5,825 nt of DNA from Gammaproteobacteria bacterium (lineage in GTDB: Bacteria; Pseudomonadota; Gammaproteobacteria; Arenicellales; Poriferihabitantaceae): assembly GCA_009839585.1 (NCBI GenBank), contig VXPI01000304.1, positions 1-5,825 on the forward strand. Direction: 5' to 3'. The notes below the pieces were generated by a model. The model saw only the letters and a list, made by a program, of their open reading frames with translations, searched no databases and was not told the DNA's origin. Positions 1-5,136 of this stretch are shown here, piece after piece. How positions within the stretch are numbered: position 1 is the first letter of the stretch; the number at the start of each line of letters is the position of its first letter. The position numbers and the translations under genes were made by a program.

Positions 1-2
1 GC

Positions 3-788
3 GCTGCATGGAGCGAAGGCGATCCAAAATGGCGTACCCTGCCTCGCAACCATTATCGACTTGTGCAATCCGTTGCTCCTGTTCCAACCTCAAGTGGTTT
101 GCTGAACGCCGATTGCAGCGTAATGGCAGTTCACATCTACACTACCGACCATACCGCTGATACGATAGAGCGAATTGTTGAAGCCGTTGACCAGTTTGAT
201 CTCGAAAATGCCGTATCTCCAATCACATTCAGACTTGCCGCAGGCAATATCGGTGTTATGGCGGCTACCAACGAAGAGGTTGAAAGTTCCCAGTTCAGGC
301 TTCTTGGTTTTGTCTACATGGCCGTGATAGTAATCTGTCTACTGACGTTTCGTTCACTGGCTTCGACGATGTGCGTGGTAATACCACTGGCGATTGCATC
401 ATTGCTTACATACGGGTTAATGGCTATTCTCGAAATTGGACTGAAGATTTCAACCTTGCCCGTAATCGCTCTGGGCTGCGGGATTGGTGTTGATTATGGA
501 ATCTATATTTTCAGCCGGATTCGCTACTATGGTGCACAGGGACTGGATTTCACGGAAGCCTATCTGAAGACGCTGGCAACTGTGGGGTCTGGAGTCATGT
601 TTACAGGCCTTACCCTAGCAGTATCCGTTGCCACCTGGCTTTTCTCGTCATTGCAGTTCCAGGCAGATATGGGAGTAATCTTAATGTTCATGTTTGTCGT
701 GAACATGATTGGCGCAATCGTGCTTTTGCCGGCACTTGGGGCTTGCATCAGTCGAATAAAACACCGTTTTACGGGAGCTCTTTCATGA
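3..788 (+). CDS. RND/MMPL-family transporter, C-terminal part (5'-truncated by window edge)
   Basis: The frame is open from the left edge (first full codon at 3) to TGA at 786–788, so the start lies outside the window; a GTG at 63 is only an internal codon. About 261 residues are visible. The first ~95 are a soluble stretch starting with a GDPKWRTLPRN-like segment, consistent with a periplasmic loop of an RND transporter. Five hydrophobic segments follow, the usual C-terminal half-bundle. The third contains GCGIGVDYGIYIFSRIR (about 477–527), the hallmark Gly/Asp motif of RND/MMPL transmembrane helix 10. A short basic tail (RIKHRF) ends the protein. Family knowledge: these are inner-membrane, proton-driven exporters of lipids or hydrophobic compounds. 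The substrate cannot be read from this fragment. No partner genes (membrane fusion protein, outer-membrane channel) are in the window. Family is confident, substrate unknown. Confidence 0.88.
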   Translation, partial: AAWSEGDPKWRTLPRNHYRLVQSVAPVPTSSGLLNADCSVMAVHIYTTDHTADTIERIVEAVDQFDLENAVSPITFRLAAGNIGVMAATNEEVESSQFRLLGFVYMAVIVICLLTFRSLASTMCVVIPLAIASLLTYGLMAILEIGLKISTLPVIALGCGIGVDYGIYIFSRIRYYGAQGLDFTEAYLKTLATVGSGVMFTGLTLAVSVATWLFSSLQFQADMGVILMFMFVVNMIGAIVLLPALGACISRIKHRFTGALS

Positions 789-805
789 TTTGGCCAAAAT
801 TTTCA

Positions 806-834
806 TTGATTAATTTCATTAATTATGTTATTTT
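806..834 (+). promoter_or_regulatory. Putative sigma-70 promoter of the abiE-like operon
   Basis: A TTGATT box (806–811) and a TATTTT box (829–834) are separated by 17 bp in a markedly AT-rich gap between the transporter stop and the antitoxin gene. The -10 box overlaps the left edge of the 18-bp palindrome, as expected for a repressible promoter. Transcription would begin near 841, which favours the downstream ATG at 870 as translation start. Boxes are matched by eye only. Confidence 0.4.
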
Positions 835-849
835 CACCATATGGTGAAA
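832..849 (+). promoter_or_regulatory. 18-bp perfect palindrome, probable autoregulatory operator
   Basis: TTTCACCATATGGTGAAA is identical to its own reverse complement, with 9-bp half-sites and no spacer. It sits directly in front of the antitoxin gene and overlaps the putative -10 box. Family knowledge: AbiEi antitoxins carry a winged helix and repress their own operon by binding inverted repeats in the promoter. Inference: this is the binding site of the protein encoded just downstream. A near-half-site (TTTTCACCAT) recurs at 3629–3638. Confidence 0.55.
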
Positions 850-869
850 GCGAACAAAAAAGAAAAAAG

Positions 870-1952
870 ATGAAGGATGTGGCAGTGGACGCAGTGTGTG
901 CCCTGCTTGAGCATGTGCCGAACATACAGATTATCGGAACTCAACACGAACAGCCTCTCGCCAGCCACCGGACAAACCAGATTCATACCAGAATTGATCT
1001 ATGTCACGCTGGATGCCACTATGCTCTCATCATGGAGATCGGGACCAATGGAGCACCGCGTTTTGCCCGTTCCGCAGTTTACCAAATCGAGAGCTACATT
1101 GCGCATTTGCATCGGTCCGCAAACCAGGACGACACCCTGCAGTTTATTCCGATGCTAGTGAGCCCCTACTTGTCTCGAGAGTCGCGCTCCATTTGTCTGG
1201 CTCACAATGTCTCCTACCTCGACCTCTACGGTAACGCCTATCTTGCCTTCGGTTCCGTCTATATCGAGCGATCTACTGCGGACAGACCGAAATCTGAAAT
1301 CCGCACTCAGAAGTCCCTGTTCACTCCGAAGGCGGGCGCAATCCTGCGGATTCTCTTGCACGATCCGGCCCGTGCATGGCTCGTCATGGACCTGGCCAAG
1401 GCCGCCAGCGTCAGCCTCGGGCACGTGAGCAAAATCCGCAAAGCGTTGCTTGACCGGGAATGGGTCGAAATACGGAAGGAAGGAATGGTCCTCACCAAGC
1501 CCAGTGCGCTACTGAAGTCCTGGCGCGAGAATTACCGTCAACCTTTCGACCATGAAGTCAACGGATACACGGTTCTCCATGGAGACCAGCTACGCCATCG
1601 CCTGTCGGAATGCTTAAATACGGAACCGCAACTTCCGCGTGCGATCTGTGCGTCAAGTTCTGCTGCTGAGTGGATTGCGCCATATACCCGAGGCGGTACG
1701 CAGAGCTTCTATGCAGACGAATCCGGAGTACGGATACTGCAAGAGACGCTTCAACTGACCCATGCCGCACAGGGGTGCAACGTGTTCCTGCGTATCCTCA
1801 GCGACGAAACTCTGTTCAAAGACGCCGTTGAGCCAGCACCAGGCATCTTCTGTGCTAATCCGGTTGTCACCTACCTTGATCTGTGGAACGGCAATGATCG
1901 GGATCGTGAGACTGCCGACCACTTGGCTGCAAGGTACTTTCCATGGCTGTGA
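870..1952 (+). CDS. Type IV TA system AbiEi-family antitoxin / transcriptional regulator with nuclease-fold-like N-terminus
   Basis: This is a 360-residue protein if started at ATG 870. An in-frame ATG at 825 would give 375 residues, but it lacks a ribosome site and lies upstream of the operator and predicted transcription start, so 870 is preferred (purine-rich AGAAAAAAG just before it). Three parts are visible. Residues ~25–135 look like a PD-(D/E)XK-type core: RIDL (Asp43), a strand with MEIG (Glu56), then ARSAVYQIESYIAHL, FIPMLVSPYLS and VSYLDLYGNAYLAFG. The expected Lys after Glu is Gly58. Residues ~153–207 form a winged helix (LAKAASVSLGHVSKIRKALL as recognition region). Residues ~225–350 match the AbiEi C-terminal region, ending in a VTYLDLW segment. 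Family knowledge: AbiEi neutralises the AbiEii toxin without forming a stable complex and represses the operon. Its stop overlaps the toxin start by 10 nt, indicating coupled translation. Confidence 0.82.
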   Translation: MKDVAVDAVCALLEHVPNIQIIGTQHEQPLASHRTNQIHTRIDLCHAGCHYALIMEIGTNGAPRFARSAVYQIESYIAHLHRSANQDDTLQFIPMLVSPYLSRESRSICLAHNVSYLDLYGNAYLAFGSVYIERSTADRPKSEIRTQKSLFTPKAGAILRILLHDPARAWLVMDLAKAASVSLGHVSKIRKALLDREWVEIRKEGMVLTKPSALLKSWRENYRQPFDHEVNGYTVLHGDQLRHRLSECLNTEPQLPRAICASSSAAEWIAPYTRGGTQSFYADESGVRILQETLQLTHAAQGCNVFLRILSDETLFKDAVEPAPGIFCANPVVTYLDLWNGNDRDRETADHLAARYFPWL

Positions 1953-2806
1953 AAGATTCCCAGGTCGCCAGCCAGTACGATGATCGAACGACAGAAGCAG
2001 TCAAGTCGGTACTCATCGAGATTGGCCAGATTCTCGGCAGCTTCAGAGGCAAGTTTGCGGTCATCGGCGGTGCCGTTCCCTGGTTGCTGCTGGGCGATGC
2101 CGAAATGCAACACGTCGGCACTGCGGATGTGGACCTTGGCTTAGACCCAGTTGCCTTGGGGGACGGCGAATACACCCGCCTTGTCCAAGCCCTTCAAAAA
2201 CAAGGCTACCTTCAACGAGACAATTTGCGACGTTTCCAACTTGTGCGCACTGTTCCCTCCGTCGACGATGGACCCGATATCGACATTATCGTCGATTTCC
2301 TAATGCCACGCGATGCAGAGATTACGAAGAACATACCTCCGCTTATCAGTGAGTTTGCCGTCCAGCGTGCGGACGGTGTCGATCTGGCAACCAGGTTCTA
2401 TCATATGGTAGCTATTGAGGGCCACATGCCCGACGGTGGTCGCAACTGCGTCAGCATTGCCGTGGCATCAATCCCGGCCCTTCTAGCCATGAAGGGTTAC
2501 GCCATCGCCAAACGCCTAAAACTCAAGGATGCCTACGACATCTACTATTCTGTTAGGAACTTCCCGGATGGTATCGACACCCTCATCGAAGCAACCCGAC
2601 CACTCCTTGACGTTGAATCGGCCCTCCAGGGATATCGCTCTATCTCCGACAAGTTTCGGAGTGTCGACGATTTCGGGCCGATGAGCGTTAGAAAATTTGT
2701 CGAGGGATCTCATCTGCTTGGTGATCGCACGGGAGACCAGTGGCAGCAGGATGCCTTCGGGCAGGTTGATGCCTGGCTCAGAGGTCTTGGCATCACGCAG
2801 TCATAG
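1943..2806 (+). CDS. AbiEii/AbiGii-family nucleotidyltransferase toxin
   Basis: A 287-residue protein starting at ATG 1943, inside the last codons of the antitoxin gene, with AAGG at 1931–1934 eight bases upstream. It shows the DNA polymerase beta-like nucleotidyltransferase signature: VIGGAVPWLLL (Gly42–Gly43), then TADVDL with Asp62 and Asp64 as metal ligands. PDIDIIVDFL (around 111–120) can supply the third acidic residue. The downstream family motif is KGYAIAKRLKLKDAYDIYY (Lys184, Lys190, Lys195-Asp196, Asp199). All key residues are present, so the enzyme looks active. Family knowledge: AbiEii toxins cause reversible growth arrest and phage abortive infection; related MenT enzymes add nucleotides to the tRNA acceptor end. 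The actual target here is not deducible. Length is normal for the family and no frameshift is seen. The neighbouring AbiEi gene makes the assignment strong. Confidence 0.9.
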   Translation: MAVKDSQVASQYDDRTTEAVKSVLIEIGQILGSFRGKFAVIGGAVPWLLLGDAEMQHVGTADVDLGLDPVALGDGEYTRLVQALQKQGYLQRDNLRRFQLVRTVPSVDDGPDIDIIVDFLMPRDAEITKNIPPLISEFAVQRADGVDLATRFYHMVAIEGHMPDGGRNCVSIAVASIPALLAMKGYAIAKRLKLKDAYDIYYSVRNFPDGIDTLIEATRPLLDVESALQGYRSISDKFRSVDDFGPMSVRKFVEGSHLLGDRTGDQWQQDAFGQVDAWLRGLGITQS

Positions 2807-2807
2807 C

Positions 2808-2991
2808 CGGGGGCATAAATCGATTGGAAACGTTATCTGGATCATATTGCTGGCAGTCGGAGGTACAGTATCCCGTTGCTGAATTTGCCAAATGGAACGC
2901 TTTCCGTGAGGAAAGAGGCGCCCATGTCGAAAGTTACTACAAGCTCCTCAATCTACAACGGGATATAAAGAGTTGCCTAATTACCATCTAA
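2808..2991 (+). pseudogene. Unassigned coding-like relic between the TA operon and the IS remnant
   Basis: No complete gene fits here. One plus-strand frame is open from 2770 to TAA 2989–2991 and reads YPVAEFAKWNAFREERG then AHVESYYKLLNLQRDI, which looks protein-like, but has no ATG; only CTG 2773 or TTG 2824 could start it. Another frame is open from the TAA at 2816–2818 to about 2965. It begins IDWKRYLDHIAGSRRY and contains an ATG at 2924 preceded by an AGAGG-like site, giving only 14 codons. Protein-like text switching frame suggests a frameshifted gene fragment cut off by the neighbouring insertion element. The family was not recognised. It could also be non-coding sequence. Confidence 0.3.
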
Positions 2992-3431
2992 CATAAGCCG
3001 TGTTTCAAGAGTCTTTCAGGCAAGGACGGCATCCTCAGGGCAGCATGGGCAAGTCTCGGAATCAGGTCCGGCAGACTGGACCGGCGATTGAAGCGGTACT
3101 CGAATTCCGCCAGGCAGCACTGGGCATATTTCGGCTTGAAAGAGTGGCAGGAACTGCGGAGCGCGGTCTTCAGGTTGCCCAGTATCGTATTCACCCAGTA
3201 AAACCCGGGCTTTTCGACCGTTGCGCACCCGCCTCCAGTGATCACCGCCTCATGGGTGCATCCGGATTGTGCAACCGCTTCGAAGCATTTCAGGCCATCA
3301 GAAACCACATGGGAGTAACCGCCGAGGTGCCGTTTCGCCCACCGGGTCATCTCCGGGCTGCGAAACCACTTGACCACGCTGAACTTGACGCGTTGCGGCC
3401 AGCCTTCCCGGGAGGTCTGCACGGCAGCCAC
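2988..3431 (-). pseudogene. IS1595-family transposase, C-terminal half only
   Basis: The frame ends at TAG 2988–2990. The listed start is a GTG at 3429–3431, but this is mid-gene: in the same frame the homologous text continues upstream as DADGKTPF until an in-frame TAG at 3465–3467. The 147 visible residues show the ISXO2-like DDE domain: AAVQTSREGWPQRVKF, then SHVVSDGLKCF (Asp45, a catalytic acidic position), WVNTILGNLKTAL (79–91) and AEFEYRFNRR (108–117). Full family proteins are about 300 residues. The N-terminal zinc-ribbon region and the first catalytic Asp region (usually VDDAYxGG) cannot be found in frame upstream, only scrambled traces. The protein therefore cannot be a working transposase. 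No neighbouring IS1595 passenger gene was recognised. Confidence 0.8.
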
Positions 3432-3500
3432 AAACGGCGTCTTGCCGTCGGCGTCGCGAGCTGCCTATTAGCCACAAGTTCTGTCTGGACGCAACTCGGG
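2988..3500 (-). mobile_element. IS1595-family (ISXO2-like) insertion sequence remnant
   Basis: The region is defined by a partial transposase on the minus strand plus worn upstream sequence to roughly 3470–3500. The expected front half of the element is missing and no convincing terminal inverted repeats or 8-bp target duplications could be paired, so both ends are approximate. It lies next to the abiE-like operon and a coding relic, in keeping with an accessory region that has gained and lost DNA. Confidence 0.6.
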
Positions 3501-3587
3501 GTAGAATCTTCATGGGCCTTGCCGTTTCAGTGGCTGGTGATCTGTTCACCCAATGGGGAAACGCTTCAAAAACTTCATTGTACCATT

Positions 3588-3614
3588 AAAACCATGATTT
3601 GGCAAGGTTTTTTT
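3588..3614 (+). terminator. Weak candidate rho-independent terminator
   Basis: AAAACC (3588–3593) can pair with GGTTTT (3606–3611) across a 12-nt loop, and the T-run continues to 3614, followed by further T-rich sequence to about 3620. The stem is short with only two G-C pairs, so termination would be weak. It would act on plus-strand transcripts coming from the abiE-like operon side. It may simply be a chance product of the T-rich stretch. Confidence 0.22.
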
Positions 3615-3645
3615 CCTTTTTTACTGCTTTTTCACCATTTCTATT

Positions 3646-3879
3646 TTGAGATTAGGGGAATTGCTTGGTCGGATAGTGAATGGGGATACTGATCTTCATA
3701 AGAATCTGCATGAAGACTGGGGAATCTATGTGCGCTTACAGTTCCGACAAGAGGGCAAGGGGCCGGTAGCCCGATATTTTGCACAAATGTCAGACGAAGA
3801 ATTCCGCGAACGCCTGTCGTGCCTAGAGAAAGTGATCAAGGAAATCGTTGCATATTTATTCCCAGAGTACAAAAGTTGA
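3646..3879 (+). CDS. Small hypothetical protein (possibly a truncated gene's C-terminus)
   Basis: The longest reading uses TTG 3646 and ends at TGA 3877–3879 (77 residues). Other starts are TTG 3661 and GTG 3676; no ATG exists and none has a well-placed ribosome site (AGGGGA at 3654–3659 abuts TTG 3661). The frame is open back to 3598, but that part encodes a T-rich, unlikely Phe-rich stretch. The protein from about GELLGRIVNGDTDLHK onward reads like real coding sequence. It has a charged middle (HEDWGIYVRLQFRQEGKG), a predicted amphipathic helix DEEFRERLSCLEKVIKEIV, and ends LFPEYKS. No membrane segment or known motif is seen and the family was not recognised. Poor start signals fit a gene whose front was removed by the adjacent rearrangement. 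It is also possibly a genuine small gene with a weak start. Confidence 0.45.
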   Translation: MRLGELLGRIVNGDTDLHKNLHEDWGIYVRLQFRQEGKGPVARYFAQMSDEEFRERLSCLEKVIKEIVAYLFPEYKS

Positions 3880-3950
3880 ATGATGATGAGACCAAGCTGA
3901 TCTTGGGCGCTGAAATCATCCTTGAGGTGATCGTAGATACCTTGATCTGA
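3876..3950 (+). other. Short open frame overlapping the end of the 77-residue ORF
   Basis: In a different frame from the preceding ORF, TTG 3876 overlaps its TGA (TTGA) and reads 24 codons, LNDDETKLILGAEIILEV then IVDTLI, to TGA 3948–3950. The composition is protein-like (acidic start, amphipathic hydrophobic tail). It could be the displaced C-terminus of the upstream gene after a frameshift, a tiny coupled ORF, or chance. No family match is claimed. Confidence 0.2.
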
Positions 3951-3954
3951 GCTA

Positions 3955-3985
3955 TTGTGCTTTCTCCGTGTTTATGGCTCATAAT
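3955..3985 (+). promoter_or_regulatory. Weak candidate promoter for coaE
   Basis: The 3951–4078 gap upstream of coaE contains CATAAT (3980–3985), a five-of-six match to the -10 consensus. TTGTGC (3955–3960) could be a -35 box but the 19-bp spacing is long. No operator, riboswitch or hairpin stands out in the rest of the gap. Confidence 0.25.
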
Positions 3986-4078
3986 GGGAATGCAGTGTTA
4001 TCCTGCTCATTATTCCGAAACTTTTGCCGATGGTAAGACAACATCCGTTCATTCTCGACCTGTGCAAGGCAAATTCAT

Positions 4079-4723
4079 ATGTCCTACTTGAGAGTTGACG
4101 GATCAAACATGAAGGAGACGAAAAAGACTCATGCCATCGGCCTGACCGGTGGGATTGGAAGCGGCAAATCGACCGTTTCCGATATATTCAGGAATCTGGG
4201 AGTACCGGTACTGAGTGCCGACCAAATTTCCAGAGATCTCGTTACACCGGATAGCCCACTGCTCCAGCAAATCGTGGATACTTTTGGAACCGATATCCAG
4301 AATAGCGATGGCTCTCTTGACCGCACGGGACTGGCAAAGATTGTATTCAATAACCCGGAACGACTTAAAATCCTTGAATCAATCCTGCATCCGCCAATCC
4401 GGAAAACCATGTCGGAAGCAGTTTCTGCATTCAAGGGTGGCTACTGCATTCTGGAAATTCCGTTGTTGATTGAAACCGGTCAGTGGCAAACCGTGGATCG
4501 GGTTTTGGTAGTAACGTCTGACCCTGAAGCGAAAATCGGGCGCCTCACCGGCACCCGGAATCTGACGCAACAGGATGTTCAAAAGGTCATGGCTGCCCAG
4601 TTAACGGACCGGGAACGCATTCAATATGCCGATGATGTCCTGAAAAACGATGGTACCCTTGATGATCTTGCCAGACAGGTCGAAAAACTTCACGCACTCT
4701 ATTCATCACTTTTTGATAGCTGA
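4079..4723 (+). CDS. coaE: Dephospho-CoA kinase
   Basis: CoaE phosphorylates the ribose 3'-OH of dephospho-CoA with ATP, the last step of coenzyme A synthesis, in the cytoplasm. The 214-residue protein has the P-loop GLTGGIGSGKST (21–32) and the substrate motif SADQISRDLV (46–55). It also has the lid/core motif LEIPLLIETGQW (125–136), RLTGTRNLTQQDVQKV (155–170) and the C-terminal ADDVLKNDG (184–192) typical of the family. Length is normal and all motifs are intact. ATG 4079 is chosen because AAGG lies at 4066–4069, nine bases upstream. ATG 4109 (MKETKKTHAIGLTGG) would also give a normal N-terminus, so the first ten residues are uncertain. The gene stands alone on this strand; its 3' end overlaps the oppositely oriented mutT-like gene by 25 nt. 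Confidence 0.96.
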   Translation: MSYLRVDGSNMKETKKTHAIGLTGGIGSGKSTVSDIFRNLGVPVLSADQISRDLVTPDSPLLQQIVDTFGTDIQNSDGSLDRTGLAKIVFNNPERLKILESILHPPIRKTMSEAVSAFKGGYCILEIPLLIETGQWQTVDRVLVVTSDPEAKIGRLTGTRNLTQQDVQKVMAAQLTDRERIQYADDVLKNDGTLDDLARQVEKLHALYSSLFDS

Positions 4724-5136
4724 GCCATCCGCTCGACCTTAGGGTGATCGAGAATCATGTACACGGCTTCAAGCACATTCATCTCGCGGACCGTTTCGCT
4801 GTCGAGCCATGCGAAATTCTGCCCCTCCTTTCCCATGGCAATACCAAAATACGAGTCAACCAAAAACACCTCAAGTTCAACTCGGGCATGCTCATAGTCA
4901 TGCTGGATCGTCGCCAGCTTCACAGCATTCTCGACTTGAATACCGAGTTCTTCCTCGAGCTCCCGGACCAATGCGGAATGCGCATTCTCTCCCTGTTCGA
5001 CTTTGCCTCCCGGAAACTCCCATTGACCTGCACAGGGTGTCCCGGAGCGCCGTTGCTGGACAAACAGCTTGCGGTCCTGATTGACCAGCAGGCCAACCAC
5101 TACCCGCAACCTCTGCTCAACTACGGTAGTCTGCAT
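4699..5136 (-). CDS. mutT: MutT-type Nudix hydrolase (probable 8-oxo-dGTP diphosphatase)
   Basis: A 145-residue cytoplasmic protein with a perfect Nudix box: Gly44, Glu50, Arg58-Glu59, Glu62-Glu63, Gly65-Ile66, within GGKVEQGENAHSALVRELEE and the following residues. The preceding LFVQQRRSG…GQWEFPGGK pattern is characteristic of the MutT branch, which hydrolyses 8-oxo-dGTP to prevent A·T→C·G mutations. The start is placed at ATG 5134–5136 (MQTTVVEQRLRVVVGLL), giving normal MutT length. ATG 5152–5154 would add six residues, and a TTG at 5212–5214 is less likely. No clear ribosome site precedes any of these. With ATG 5136 the gene overlaps the end of argJ by 20 nt, implying cotranscription and coupled translation. 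The family is certain; the exact substrate is inferred from sequence pattern and context. Confidence 0.92.
   Translation of the reverse strand: MQTTVVEQRLRVVVGLLVNQDRKLFVQQRRSGTPCAGQWEFPGGKVEQGENAHSALVRELEEELGIQVENAVKLATIQHDYEHARVELEVFLVDSYFGIAMGKEGQNFAWLDSETVREMNVLEAVYMILDHPKVERMAQLSKSDE

Noticed and set aside
789..798. TTTGGCCAAA palindrome after the transporter stop
   Set aside because: Ten bases with no loop and no following T-run cannot form a terminator hairpin; possible binding site but without supporting context.
825..869. ATG 825 as the antitoxin start (15 extra residues)
   Set aside because: No ribosome site, and it lies upstream of the palindrome and the predicted transcription start; the extra residues do not resemble the family. 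Kept as an alternative only.
3553..3597. 14-codon plus-strand ORF starting MGKRFKNF
   Set aside because: Very short, with only a loose GGTGAT upstream; it could be a leader peptide but nothing downstream supports attenuation.
2961..3615. Possible IS terminal inverted repeats (GGATATAAAGAGTTGCC near 2961 versus GGCAAGGTTTTTTTCC near 3601)
   Set aside because: Only GGCAA and scattered T's match; the rest disagrees. The resemblance is within what T-rich sequence gives by chance, so no IS ends are called.
3000..3692. Long plus-strand open frame of 230 codons opposite the transposase remnant
   Set aside because: It is antisense to the recognisable IS1595 transposase, has no family-like motifs, and runs on through the T-rich gap; it is a shadow frame.
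4731..4755. Inverted repeat CTCGA…TCGAG with CCTTAGG between, near the coaE/mutT junction
   Set aside because: The stem is only 5 bp with an 11-nt loop, there is no T-run, and it lies inside the Nudix coding sequence; not a credible terminator.
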